64,000 bases of DNA. Origin: Hyphomicrobiaceae bacterium UBA7697 (GTDB lineage Bacteria > Pseudomonadota > Alphaproteobacteria > Rhizobiales > Methyloligellaceae). The notes below the pieces were generated by a model that had not been told where the DNA came from, searched no databases, and saw nothing but the letters and a program-made list of their open reading frames with translations. Position numbers and translations under genes: made by a program. The first letter of the stretch is position 1. Every line of letters begins with the position of its first letter. The stretch is from contig DLGJ01000008.1 in the NCBI GenBank assembly GCA_002482645.1, positions 186,001 through 250,000 on the forward strand. The letters run 5' to 3'. Below, piece by piece: positions 7,357 to 15,913 of the stretch.

Positions 7357-8840
7357 GCGCGTGTGCTCCACCAATCCTGCGGTTTGACCATGACGCCCGC
7401 CGCGTCCTCGATGGCCTGGCCAACGCGCAGCAGCGTCTCCTCGTCGAAGGCGCGTCCGATTACCTGAAGCCCGAGCGGCGTCCCTTCGGAGGACAGCCCG
7501 GCAGGCACCGAAAGGCCCGGAAGTCCCGCCATATTCACGGTCACCGTGAAGATGTCGTTCAAATACATCTCGAGCGGATCGCCCGATTTCTCGCCCGCGG
7601 CGAAGGCGGGTCCCGGCGTCGTCGGCGTCAGGATCGCATCCACGCTCTCGAACACCTGATCGAAGTCCCGCTTGATCAGTGTGCGAACTTTTTGCGCCTT
7701 CAAATAGTAGGCGTCGTAATATCCCGCGGAAAGTACATAGGTGCCGATCAGCACGCGCCGCTTCACCTCGGCACCGAAACCGGCCTCGCGCGTGTTCTCG
7801 TACATCGAGATCACGTCCTTGCCGGGTTCGCGCAATCCGTACCGGACGCCGTCATAGCGGGCGAGGTTCGAAGAGGCCTCGGCGGGCGCGACGATGTAGT
7901 AGGACGGCAGAGCATATTTCGTGTGCGGCAGGCTCACATCCTTGACCGTGGCCCCGGCCTCCGTCAGCCAGGCGATGCCCTGTTGCCATAGCGCCTCGAT
8001 TTCAGGCGCCATGCCTTCGACGCGGTACTCCTTGGGAATACCGATGGTCAGCCCTTTCACGCCCTGGCCGAGCACCGCCTCGAAATCCGGAACGGGCAGA
8101 TCCGCGCATGTCGTATCCTTCGGATCGTGACCGGCCATGGCGCCGAGCATGATGGCGGCATCGCGCACCGTGCGCGCGATCGGACCGGCCTGGTCGAGCG
8201 AGGAGGCGAACGCGACGATGCCCCACCGCGAACAGCGCCCATAGGTCGGCTTCAAGCCGACGGTGCCCGTGAACGCCGCCGGCTGGCGGATCGAGCCGCC
8301 CGTATCGGTCGCCGTGGCGCCAAGGCAGAGCCGCGCGGCGACCGCCGCGGACGATCCGCCAGAGGAGCCGCCCGGCACCAATGGCGCATCGGAGCCTTTA
8401 CGCCGCCAGGGATTGACCACATCGCCGTAGAAGCTCGTCTCGTTGGACGACCCCATGGCGAACTCGTCGTTATTGAGCTTGCCGAGCATGACCGCGCCCG
8501 CGTTCCAGAGATTGGCCGTCACGGTCGACTCGTATGGCGGCGTGAAACCGTCGAGGATGTGCGAGCACGCGGTCGTGCGCACGTCCTTCGTGCAGAACAG
8601 ATCCTTGATGCCGAGCGGAATGCCCTCCAAGGCCCCCGCCTCGCCCTTGGCGATGCGCGCATCGCTCGTCTTCGCCATGTCGATCGCGCGCTCGGGCGTC
8701 GTCAGCACATAGGCGTTGATGGCGAGATTCGCCGCTTCGATGGCCGCGAGATGCGCCTCGGTCAACTCGACCGCCGAGAACGATTTGGCGGCAAGGCCCT
8801 CGCGGGCATCCGAGATGGTCAGGTCTGTGAGGTCCGTCAC
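7353..8840 (-). CDS. gatA: Asp-tRNA(Asn)/Glu-tRNA(Gln) amidotransferase subunit A
   Basis: The 495-residue amidase-signature protein is the glutaminase that supplies ammonia to GatB. The catalytic triad is visible: Lys79 (GIPLGIKDLF), cis-Ser159 in PGGSSGGSSA and nucleophile Ser183 in DTGGSIRQPA. These match the spacing in characterised GatA proteins. It begins 6 bases downstream of the gatC stop and shares its own stop with the RidA-type start. Length and motif order are those of a full, functional GatA. Confidence 0.98.
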   Translation of the reverse strand: MTDLTDLTISDAREGLAAKSFSAVELTEAHLAAIEAANLAINAYVLTTPERAIDMAKTSDARIAKGEAGALEGIPLGIKDLFCTKDVRTTACSHILDGFTPPYESTVTANLWNAGAVMLGKLNNDEFAMGSSNETSFYGDVVNPWRRKGSDAPLVPGGSSGGSSAAVAARLCLGATATDTGGSIRQPAAFTGTVGLKPTYGRCSRWGIVAFASSLDQAGPIARTVRDAAIMLGAMAGHDPKDTTCADLPVPDFEAVLGQGVKGLTIGIPKEYRVEGMAPEIEALWQQGIAWLTEAGATVKDVSLPHTKYALPSYYIVAPAEASSNLARYDGVRYGLREPGKDVISMYENTREAGFGAEVKRRVLIGTYVLSAGYYDAYYLKAQKVRTLIKRDFDQVFESVDAILTPTTPGPAFAAGEKSGDPLEMYLNDIFTVTVNMAGLPGLSVPAGLSSEGTPLGLQVIGRAFDEETLLRVGQAIEDAAGVMVKPQDWWSTRA

Positions 8841-8846
8841 GATGGT

Positions 8847-9134
8847 CTACTCGACGATTTTCGGAACGACGAAATAATGATCGTCTTCTTCCGGCGCGTT
8901 CTTGACGATGTCGCCGGCGCAGAAGCCATCGGTCACCTCGTCCTTGCGCATCTTCATGGTCATGGCCTCCACCCGCGTCATGGGCTCCACATCGGCCGTG
9001 TCGAGCTCGTCCAATTGCGCAACCCAGTCCAGTATGCCGGACAGCTCGGACTGGAGCCTTTGCGCCTCCTCATCGGAGATGGCGATGCGGGCGAGACGAG
9101 CGATACGAAGGACTGTGGCGCGATCGACAGACAT
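8847..9134 (-). CDS. gatC: Asp-tRNA(Asn)/Glu-tRNA(Gln) amidotransferase subunit C
   Basis: The 95-residue protein (MSVDRATVLRIARLARI...) shows the GatC helix that wraps between GatA and GatB, including LARIAISDEEAQRL and a C terminus with the conserved DDHYFVVPK. The ATG at 9134 is chosen because it matches the family start; the 37 in-frame codons upstream are unlike GatC. The Shine-Dalgarno is weak. It heads the gatC-gatA-RidA-chorismate mutase-gatB operon. Confidence 0.95.
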   Translation of the reverse strand: MSVDRATVLRIARLARIAISDEEAQRLQSELSGILDWVAQLDELDTADVEPMTRVEAMTMKMRKDEVTDGFCAGDIVKNAPEEDDHYFVVPKIVE

Positions 9135-9233
9135 GGGTTCGGCAGTGGGCCCTAAGGCTAAATGGCTGGGAGGACGGTTGAATCCGGGGCAATCCCTGTA
9201 GCACCGCCCCGGCGGAGCGGCAACCGGGCGAAA

Positions 9234-9284
9234 TCTCAAGGGCACTTCAATCTCAAGGGCCCTTCAATCTCAAGGGCCCTTCGG
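9234..9284. repeat. Three tandem 17-bp units
   Basis: Copies at 9234-9250, 9251-9267 and 9268-9284 follow TCTCAAGGGCCCTTCAA with three mismatches in total. Copies 2 and 3 contain the palindrome AAGGGCCCTT. The array sits 2 bases past the stop codon of the UPF0173 gene and 100 bases before gatC, so it may form hairpins in the transcript between the two genes. Confidence 0.9.
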
Positions 9285-9286
9285 CG

Positions 9287-9988
9287 CTAGGCGTCGAACG
9301 GAACGCCGACCTCAGGCACGAGCACCTCGTGATCCCCCATCGCCGCCACGAACTTGTCGGCGGTCGGGTCGATGACCGGGAAGGTCCCATAATGACAGGG
9401 AACCACCGTGTCGAAATCGAAGAACCGCTTGCAGGCCAGAGCGGCGGCCTTGGCCCCCATCGTGTAGCGGTCGCCGATGGGCACGATCCCGATCTGCGGC
9501 TCGTGCAACTCGTTGATGAGCGCCATGTCCGAGAAGATATCCGTGTCGCCCATATGGTAGAGCGTCTTTCCTCCCTTGGCGGCGATCACGAGCCCGCACG
9601 GATTGCCGAGATAGACGGGCCGCCCATCCACCATGTTCGAGGCCGAATGGAGCGCCTGAACGAAGGTCAGATCGAAGTCCTGGTGCGGCAACAGACCGCC
9701 CGTGTTGCCGGGATCGATCTTGTCGACCCCGTGGCCGGCGAGATAGGTGGCGAGTTCGTGCACCGCGAGCAGCGTGGCCCCCGTTTCCTTGCAAATCTTG
9801 ACCGTGTCGCCGAGATGATCTTCATGACCGTGGGTCAGCGCCACATGGGTCGCACCGTCGATGACGTCGATTTCGGGAATGCCGGCCTTTTCGAAGGTGG
9901 GATTGCCGGTCAGAAACGGATCGATCAGGATGCGGCTTGCGCCCAGCTCGACACGAAAACAAGAATGGCCAAACCACGTAATCTTCAT
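9287..9988 (-). CDS. Metallo-beta-lactamase-fold hydrolase, UPF0173 family
   Basis: The 233-residue protein has the metal-binding motif THGHEDHLGD near residues 53-62. Downstream His and Asp residues (LHSAS, HMGDTDIF, PCHYGTFP) complete a two-metal site. The start MKITWFGHSCFRVE is the family's typical N terminus, and AGAGGTGAGACG precedes the ATG. UPF0173 proteins are cytoplasmic hydrolases with no agreed substrate. It lies upstream of gatC on the same strand and could share its transcript across a repeat array. Confidence 0.92.
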   Translation of the reverse strand: MKITWFGHSCFRVELGASRILIDPFLTGNPTFEKAGIPEIDVIDGATHVALTHGHEDHLGDTVKICKETGATLLAVHELATYLAGHGVDKIDPGNTGGLLPHQDFDLTFVQALHSASNMVDGRPVYLGNPCGLVIAAKGGKTLYHMGDTDIFSDMALINELHEPQIGIVPIGDRYTMGAKAAALACKRFFDFDTVVPCHYGTFPVIDPTADKFVAAMGDHEVLVPEVGVPFDA

Positions 9989-10031
9989 CGTCTCACCTCT
10001 CGCGTGACCCCTGGACCGGACCTCTAAAAAT

Positions 10032-10514
10032 ATGGCTCCGCCCCTTCCTATCGAAGACTTGCCGTCGAAGCTACAGCCTCACGCGCGTCTTCTCGGCTTC
10101 GATTTGGGGACCAAGACGATCGGTCTCGCGCTGTCGGACGTGACCCGCGCCATCGCCACGCCATACGAGACATTGCGCCGGACCAAATTCACCGCCGACG
10201 CCAAGGCTATCGCGGAGGTCGTGGCCAAAGAGGGCGTGGGCGGTCTCGTGATCGGCCTCCCCCTCAATCTCGACGGGTCCGAAGGACCGCGCGCGCAGTC
10301 CACACGGGCCTTTGCCCGGAACCTTGCCGCCCATGTGGACCTTCCCATGACGTTTTGGGACGAGCGCCTTTCGACGGCGGCCGTGGCGCGGCACCTGATC
10401 GAGGCCGACGCCTCCAGAAAGCGCCGGGCCGAGGTGATCGACCGCATGGCCGCGGCCTACATCCTGCAAGGCGCGCTCGACCGCTTGAAGGCTCTCGGGA
10501 CCACTCCCCGCTAG
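10032..10514 (+). CDS. ruvX: RuvX/YqgF-type Holliday junction resolvase-like nuclease
   Basis: This 160-residue RNase H-fold protein carries the acidic active-site motifs of the YqgF family: GFDLGTKTIGLALSD, GLPLNLDGSEG, WDERLSTAAV and DRMAAAYIL. Members process the 5' end of pre-16S rRNA, and recombination roles are also proposed. It is read away from the UPF0173-gatC operon and converges with dsbB 9 bases downstream. Confidence 0.95.
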   Translation: MAPPLPIEDLPSKLQPHARLLGFDLGTKTIGLALSDVTRAIATPYETLRRTKFTADAKAIAEVVAKEGVGGLVIGLPLNLDGSEGPRAQSTRAFARNLAAHVDLPMTFWDERLSTAAVARHLIEADASRKRRAEVIDRMAAAYILQGALDRLKALGTTPR

Positions 10515-10523
10515 GAAGAGATC

Positions 10524-11078
10524 CTAATCGTTGATGGAGAACAGCTCGTAGTCGTCCGGCTCCTCCGGACAGAGCCCGCCGCCGCACAGCGCCACCGTCG
10601 AGAAGATATTGGCGATGGTCAAAATCAGGAACAGCAGGACCGCCGTAAGGGGCAGCGCCTTCAGCCGTCCGGACGACGGCTGGACCTGCGAGAACTGCCG
10701 GTCGCTCAGAAGCATGATCGCGCTGCCGACCACGATCGCGACGGCAAACAGAAACGCCCAGGTGTAGAGGTGAAGCCCGAGCACATCAGGACCGTAGAAG
10801 CCTGTGCCGGGAACGACGTGGAGCAGAATCTGCCGGGTCGAAATCCCCGCGCTCGCGACGGCGCCGATAATCGCGATCCCGTAATGGCTCGGCTTCGGAC
10901 CGAAGACGATATTGAGGGCGATGCCGCAACCCGCGGCGATCAAACCCGCGCGCTGCAGGATGCATAACGGGCAAGGCAGTTCGCCGAACCAAACCTGATC
11001 GATGAACGCCATCGTCAGCACCATGCCGATGGCGAGCAGCCCAAGCGTGTTCAACAGCTTCGACAGTTCGGCGGACAC
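10524..11078 (-). CDS. DsbB-type disulfide oxidoreductase
   Basis: The 184-residue integral membrane protein starts at a GTG with GAGGAG 7 bases upstream. It has a CPLC motif (Cys36, Cys39) after the first helix and about five hydrophobic segments. A second Cys pair, Cys165 and Cys170 (CGGGLC), lies in the C-terminal tail rather than in the loop between helices 3 and 4 as in E. coli DsbB. DsbB passes electrons from DsbA-like thiol oxidases to quinone. The tiny DUF5993 gene lies 10 bases upstream, and this pairing recurs in proteobacteria. Confidence 0.92.
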   Translation of the reverse strand: MSAELSKLLNTLGLLAIGMVLTMAFIDQVWFGELPCPLCILQRAGLIAAGCGIALNIVFGPKPSHYGIAIIGAVASAGISTRQILLHVVPGTGFYGPDVLGLHLYTWAFLFAVAIVVGSAIMLLSDRQFSQVQPSSGRLKALPLTAVLLFLILTIANIFSTVALCGGGLCPEEPDDYELFSIND

Positions 11079-11088
11079 GGGCGTCTCC

Positions 11089-11244
11089 TCAGAGCTGAAT
11101 GCTCAACACCTCGGTGACATGGACCCGGAACAGGATCAACATTGTGACCAGGCCAACGAGCCAGAAGCCCACGGACACGCCGCGCTGACGCATCCAAGCT
11201 GCCCCAATCGCGCACGCGAACAGAACAAAAGGCAAGCTCATCAT
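11089..11244 (-). CDS. DUF5993-type small membrane protein paired with dsbB
   Basis: This 51-residue gene sits inside a much longer open frame. The real start is one of two adjacent ATGs at 11244/11241, with GGGAG about 11 bases upstream. The product has two hydrophobic segments (LPFVLFACAIGAAW and VGFWLVGLVTMLILF) and the FRxHVT-type C terminus of DUF5993 proteins. Its tight spacing to the DsbB gene suggests a small accessory subunit in the same membrane, which is inference from gene order. Confidence 0.75.
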   Translation of the reverse strand: MMSLPFVLFACAIGAAWMRQRGVSVGFWLVGLVTMLILFRVHVTEVLSIQL

Positions 11245-11701
11245 GGAACTGCGCTCCCATTTGTTCCTAAGGGCCGGCCAATTCAAGCTGCACAAAAACC
11301 CTAGCTGCACAAGAACGCCGGACGGACGAAGCGCCGCGCGGGCGTGGCGACGAACGGTATAGGCCCCGCCCAGCGCACGATTCGCCTGTCCCCAGACTAT
11401 TTGGGATTGGCCGTGGCTTGACAAGCCCTCAAGCCGCGGCTGTTCCCGGCCGGTCCGGGCAGATTGTTCCGCCACATTCCACCAACCTGTAGTATCCTCG
11501 CCGTGTCCGAACGGATCCGGGGCACGATGCCGGCAGGACCGCGTGCAAACCGGGCATAACGCCACCAACGGGTTCATACGGACGACGCCAAACACCGCAA
11601 TCATCGCGGAGACTTCGACTGCCGAGCCGAGTGCAGCGCGTCGACACGACGGCGGAAGCGACCTGGAACGCGCTGCGTACCATGCGACTGGGAGACACAC
11701 T
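11245..11701. other. Intergenic region, no gene seen
   Basis: About 457 bases between the divergent dsbB/DUF5993 pair and the exported-protein gene at 11702, so it should carry promoters for both sides. A TTGACA near 11419 lacks a good -10 partner at 17 bases. Reading frames through it are open by GC content only and resemble no protein I know. Confidence 0.5.
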
Positions 11702-12319
11702 ATGCCCTGCGCCTTCCGTTTCCTCCCCGCGGCCGTTACCGCCCCCGCCTTCCTTTTTCTTGCGCTCATTGCCGGGCCGTCGCCCGTCGCCGCAGAACCG
11801 GCGGAGCTCGACAATGCCGGCCTCATCGAGATGCTCGAAAATCTGGGCTATGAGCCCAACGAGGGGAAATATCCGAGTGGCAGACCTTTTCAGACGATCA
11901 AAGGCACCACGCCCGCGCTGACCTGGACCGCGAACCTATCCGCCAATCCCACGACGCATCTCATATGGATCGAGATGAATTTCTGGTCCCTTCAGGGAGA
12001 CCAGAAATTTCCCTACGACGTCTTATTGGAGGCGCTTGAGCGAAACTTTCGCCTGGATACGGTGCGTTACGTGTACCTGAAGGATTCGCGGCAACTCCGC
12101 CTGGCCGGGAGCCTGCCGAACCGGGACATCAAGCCGGTGCAGATCAGGGCACTGATCGACGAGACGGTCAACGAAGCGCAACAGACGGAGCACCTCTGGA
12201 ACCCGAACAAGTGGCGGCAGCAATCGGCCAAGGAGGAGCCCGCGAACAAGCCTGAGGAAAAAGCTCCGGAGACGCCTGACGTGGCGGCGGAAGAGTCCGC
12301 CGGGGAGGCCGCCGAATAA
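11702..12319 (+). CDS. Exported protein with a YbjN-like domain, intact paralogue
   Basis: The ATG at 11702 follows GGGAG at 8 bases. The 205-residue product has a signal peptide of about 31 residues (ending PVAAEP) and a compact domain from LDNAGLIEMLENLGYEP to about residue 150. That domain resembles the small YbjN / secretion-chaperone-like fold; the assignment is tentative. A Glu/Pro/Ala-rich disordered tail follows. It is followed by a TPR gene 42 bases away and then by a broken copy of itself at 14464, so the three form one locus of exported proteins. Confidence 0.75.
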   Translation: MPCAFRFLPAAVTAPAFLFLALIAGPSPVAAEPAELDNAGLIEMLENLGYEPNEGKYPSGRPFQTIKGTTPALTWTANLSANPTTHLIWIEMNFWSLQGDQKFPYDVLLEALERNFRLDTVRYVYLKDSRQLRLAGSLPNRDIKPVQIRALIDETVNEAQQTEHLWNPNKWRQQSAKEEPANKPEEKAPETPDVAAEESAGEAAE

Positions 12320-12361
12320 CAGCCCCGACGCGCGGCGGCTGACGCACCCCCGGAGAGACCC

Positions 12362-14437
12362 ATGAAGCGTCCGATTGCGTCATCGATTGCGGCTCTAGCC
12401 CTCCTCGTCACGTCCGGCACCTCCGCGCTTGGGGCAACGGACAAGCCGATCGAAGATTCGGCACAGCTTGAGCAGGCCCTGAAGGTCTGCACCGGCGCGA
12501 CCAACTCACCGGAACGGCGAAAGCAGGCAAAGGCCGCCTGCTCCCAGGTCATCCAGTCTCCGGTCGCAGAGGACGACGCCAAATTCGCGGCACTGATGGC
12601 CCGCGGCCGGCTGGACCGACACGATTGGGCGGCCCAGGCGCTCAGCGACTTCAATGACGCCATCGAGCTTCAACCCAACGCCGCCACCGCCCATTACTGG
12701 CGCGGCGTGATGCTCAGTTCGATGAACAGCAAAGACGACGCGCTGCGCGCATTCGACAAAGCGATCTCGCTGGACGCGGACTTCGTCGACGCCCATCTCG
12801 CGCGCGCCAATCGCCTCGCCATGGACGGTCGATCGGAAGAAGCATTCGAGGCGTATGACAGTGCCCTTCGGCTCGCGCCCGACAATGCACCGGCGCTGAT
12901 TCGCCGGGGGAGCCTCCACGCGAAAACCGACAAACAGGCGGCCCTTGAGGACTTCGATAAGGCCATCGCCCTTCAGCCGGACTATGTCGAAGCCCTCACC
13001 CGGCGGGGCCAGCTCTATGCCGAGATGGGGAAGGAGGATCTCGCTCTCGCCGATTTCGACAAGGCCGTCGCGGTTGCGGCCGACACCAAAGCCATGGATT
13101 TCGGCGCGAAGAAGAGCAAAGCCACGCTCCTCTACCGTCGCGCCAAGGCCTTCGCTGGCGAGGGCGCACACGACGACGCCGTCCAGGCCTACAGCGCCGT
13201 ATTGGACCTCGTTTACGACACCGACGCCCTGGTTCGCCGTGGCGAGTCCTATTACGCGCTCGGTCGGTACAAGCAGGCGCTCGCGGACTTCGACAAAACC
13301 ATCGCCGACTTCCAGCGCAGGCGCGAGGAACTCAAACGCGAATCCGAGTCCGGTGGCCGGGGCAGCACGCGCGCCGGCGCGTTGCTCGCGCGCTCTTCGC
13401 CGCCCGCGGCCGCGATCAACGGCCGGAAGAAGGCGCTCTGTCAGCTAGAGGGCGGGAAGGACTGCGATCCCACGAAGACAACCGACAAGGCGACCACGGC
13501 CCGCGCCAAGCCCGGCATCGCACTCGACGAATTGCTCGCCCAGTGCAAAGGCAAGGATCCGGTGAAAGCGGTCGACGGTTGCACCCAGATTTTGGACTCG
13601 GACGCCGTGACTCTCAGCAAAGAGGATCGGGGCTATCTGCTCCACCAGCGCGGGCGCGCCTATTTCAGCCAGAACAAGCTGCGGTCCGGCATGCTGGATT
13701 TCACCGCGGCTCTCGAGCATGGCGCCACGCCTGAGCCGGTGCTGCTCGACCGCGGGCGGCTGTTCGTGCGCGCGAAGGAATACGGGGAGGCGATCAAGGA
13801 TCTCACCGCCGCTCTGAAGCTGAATGCCGAGAACGGTTCCATTTATTATTTCCGCGCGGCTGCCTATGCGGGATCGGGCGAACTCGACCTGGCCACCAAG
13901 GATTTCGACACCGCCCTGGGCCGCCTGAAGAAGAGCCTGCAATCCAGCAAGGCCGCAAAAGAGCATCTGCGCGCGGGGCTTGACCATCACAATCAGGGGA
14001 ATTTAGGGGCCGCCGGCAACGAGTACCTCTTTGCGGCCGTCTGGGCGGAGCCCGGAAGCGCCACCCGAGCCCAGGCCCTGGAGCTCTTGAGCCGCGCCGA
14101 CCTTGCCCTCGGCAAGCACGAAGTCGCCTTGGCAGGCGCGACGACCTTACTTGCGCTGAGGCCGGATTACGCACCGGGCTACAACACGCGCGGGATGGTC
14201 CTCCGCTCCCTGGGGCAGCACGACCAGGCCATCGCGGACTTCGGCAAGGCCATCAGCCTCGATCCCAAGGTCTACACCTACGCCTATCTCAACAATCGCG
14301 GCCTCTCCTATTTCGAGTTGGGCCAGTACGATCTGGCCATCAAGGACTACGACGAGGCCATCCGCCGCAAGCCCGACTACCAGACAGCCAAGAACAACAA
14401 GGCCGAAGCCGAAGCAGCCTTGGCGCAGAAGGAATGA
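12362..14437 (+). CDS. Exported TPR-repeat protein
   Basis: The 691-residue protein has a signal peptide (about residues 1-25, ending SALGA) and then two blocks of tetratricopeptide repeats, about residues 65-330 and 400-685. They are recognisable from repeated A-x-x-D-F-D-K-A-I-x-L-x-P units such as ALEDFDKAIALQPDYVEALT and AIADFGKAISLDPKVYTYAY. A charged, Ser/Gly/Lys-rich linker with little repeat character (about 330-400) joins the blocks. TPRs are peptide-binding scaffolds; here the location would be the periplasm. No enzyme domain is visible. It lies between an exported gene and its nonsense-mutated paralogue. Confidence 0.85.
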   Translation: MKRPIASSIAALALLVTSGTSALGATDKPIEDSAQLEQALKVCTGATNSPERRKQAKAACSQVIQSPVAEDDAKFAALMARGRLDRHDWAAQALSDFNDAIELQPNAATAHYWRGVMLSSMNSKDDALRAFDKAISLDADFVDAHLARANRLAMDGRSEEAFEAYDSALRLAPDNAPALIRRGSLHAKTDKQAALEDFDKAIALQPDYVEALTRRGQLYAEMGKEDLALADFDKAVAVAADTKAMDFGAKKSKATLLYRRAKAFAGEGAHDDAVQAYSAVLDLVYDTDALVRRGESYYALGRYKQALADFDKTIADFQRRREELKRESESGGRGSTRAGALLARSSPPAAAINGRKKALCQLEGGKDCDPTKTTDKATTARAKPGIALDELLAQCKGKDPVKAVDGCTQILDSDAVTLSKEDRGYLLHQRGRAYFSQNKLRSGMLDFTAALEHGATPEPVLLDRGRLFVRAKEYGEAIKDLTAALKLNAENGSIYYFRAAAYAGSGELDLATKDFDTALGRLKKSLQSSKAAKEHLRAGLDHHNQGNLGAAGNEYLFAAVWAEPGSATRAQALELLSRADLALGKHEVALAGATTLLALRPDYAPGYNTRGMVLRSLGQHDQAIADFGKAISLDPKVYTYAYLNNRGLSYFELGQYDLAIKDYDEAIRRKPDYQTAKNNKAEAEAALAQKE

Positions 14438-14463
14438 TCGTCATTCGCGAACGGGAGCAACCC

Positions 14464-14835
14464 ATGGGACACACGATTGCGAGGCTTCTTGCGAAACTGA
14501 CCCTGGCCCTGGCCGTCCTGGCCATGCCCGCTTACCCCGCGCTCGCGAAAGACGCCGAACTGGACGAGGCCGGTCTGAGGCAAATGCTGGAGAACCTAGG
14601 CTAAGAGCAGAAGGAGGATGCCTATGACAGCGGCAGCAAATTCTACACCATCGAGGAGAGCACGGCCGACATGACCGTGTCTTTCGACCTTTCGATCTCA
14701 AAGGACCCGCCTCTCCTTTGGATGGCGGTCAACTATTGGTCGCTCAAGGAAGGCCAGGACCGCGGCGGCGTTGGCGCAGCAGATCCGACAGACGCGGTGC
14801 GTAATCGGGTTCACCTCGCCTCTCCAAATTCTTGA
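14464..14835 (+). pseudogene. Nonsense-mutated copy of the exported protein at 11702
   Basis: From the ATG at 14464 the frame gives a clean signal peptide and then ELDEAGLRQMLENLG, closely matching ELDNAGLIEMLENLG of the intact gene. The codon at 14602-14604 is TAA where the paralogue has TAT (Tyr). Beyond it the same frame continues to match (FYTIEESTADMTVSFDLSIS, then WMAVNYWSLKEGQD against WIEMNFWSLQGDQK) until about 14760. There homology fades and a further stop appears at 14833. A stop in the middle of conserved sequence plus a lost 3' half mark it as a decayed duplicate. Confidence 0.85.
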
Positions 14836-14912
14836 TTCGGCTGCCCTAGCCTTCATCGCTTGGCGCCTGTTCGGGCAGGCCTCCGGTCCAGCACGGCAGA
14901 ACGGCTCCACGC

Positions 14913-14941
14913 TTGAAGCTTTCGCGGTGCGGGCCTATACA
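14913..14941 (+). promoter_or_regulatory. Candidate sigma-70 promoter of pyrB
   Basis: TTGAAG (14913-14918), a 17-bp spacer and TATACA (14936-14941) end 10 bases before the pyrB ATG. The transcript would then have almost no leader. This is seen by pattern only. Confidence 0.55.
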
Positions 14942-14951
14942 GTGCCCTTCA

Positions 14952-15908
14952 ATGAGCATCGCGGCTGAAGCCCCTACCCCAGCATTCCCGCATCGTCACC
15001 TTCTGGGCATCGAAGGTCTCACGCGGGAAGAGATCCTGTCGTTGCTGGATCTTTCGGAAGCCGCGGCGGCGCAGAGCCGGCAGGTCGACAAGAAAAGCAA
15101 CGTCTTGCGCGGCCGGACGCTCATCAATCTCTTCTTTGAAGCCTCGACCCGTACGCAAAGCTCTTTCGAACTTGCGGGCAAGCGGCTCGGCGCCGACGTG
15201 ATGAACATGTCGATCCCCACCTCGTCGATCAAGAAGGGCGAGACGCTGATCGACACGGCCGTCACCCTCAACGCCATGCGCCCGGACCTCCTTGTGGTTC
15301 GCCACCATGCCGCCGGTGCGGTGGAACTGCTCTCGCAAAAGGTCGATTGCTCCGTCATCAATGCCGGCGACGGCAGTCACGAACATCCGACCCAGGCGCT
15401 CCTGGATGCGATGACGATCCGGCGCCACAAGGGGCGCTTCGAAGGCCTCACCGTCGCGATCTGCGGCGACATCATGCACTCGCGCGTTGCCCGGTCGAAC
15501 ATTCTCTCGCTCAACACGCTCGGCGCGCGCGTGCGGGTGGTGGCGCCCTCGACCCTTCTCGGCGAGGCCGTGGACCGGCTCGGCGTCGAGGCCTTCACCT
15601 CGATGCGGGACGGCCTGCGCAACGCCGACGTGGTGATGATGCTCCGGCTCCAGCGCGAGCGCATGGTTTCGAGCCTGATCCCGAGCCAGCGCGAGTATTT
15701 CCACTTTTACGGCCTCGATGCCGAAAAGCTCGCTTTTGCCAAGGACGACGCCATCGTGATGCATCCAGGCCCCATGAACCGGGGCGTCGAAATCGACGCG
15801 CAGACCGCCGACGGCCCGCGCAGCGTCATCCGCGAACAGGTCGAAATGGGCGTCGCCGTGCGCATGGCGGTGCTGCAAGCGCTCGCGCGCCACCTTCCGA
15901 ACGAGTGA
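14952..15908 (+). CDS. pyrB: Aspartate carbamoyltransferase catalytic subunit
   Basis: The 318-residue enzyme joins carbamoyl phosphate and aspartate in the first committed step of pyrimidine synthesis. The carbamoyl-phosphate loop ASTRTQSSFE and the aspartate-domain motifs (HPTQALLD, MMLRLQRERM, HPGPMNRG) are all present. The start MSIAAEAPTP is preferred over an in-frame ATG 39 bases upstream because that one would lie inside the predicted promoter. The pyrC-like gene follows with the two frames almost touching, an arrangement typical of alphaproteobacteria, where the two products often associate. Confidence 0.97.
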   Translation: MSIAAEAPTPAFPHRHLLGIEGLTREEILSLLDLSEAAAAQSRQVDKKSNVLRGRTLINLFFEASTRTQSSFELAGKRLGADVMNMSIPTSSIKKGETLIDTAVTLNAMRPDLLVVRHHAAGAVELLSQKVDCSVINAGDGSHEHPTQALLDAMTIRRHKGRFEGLTVAICGDIMHSRVARSNILSLNTLGARVRVVAPSTLLGEAVDRLGVEAFTSMRDGLRNADVVMMLRLQRERMVSSLIPSQREYFHFYGLDAEKLAFAKDDAIVMHPGPMNRGVEIDAQTADGPRSVIREQVEMGVAVRMAVLQALARHLPNE

Positions 15909-15913
15909 CCGCG

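Noticed and set aside
14771..14968. Small plus-strand frame beginning inside the pseudogene
   Set aside because: It starts in the decayed part of the duplicate and runs through the pyrB promoter; no domain and no ribosome-binding site.
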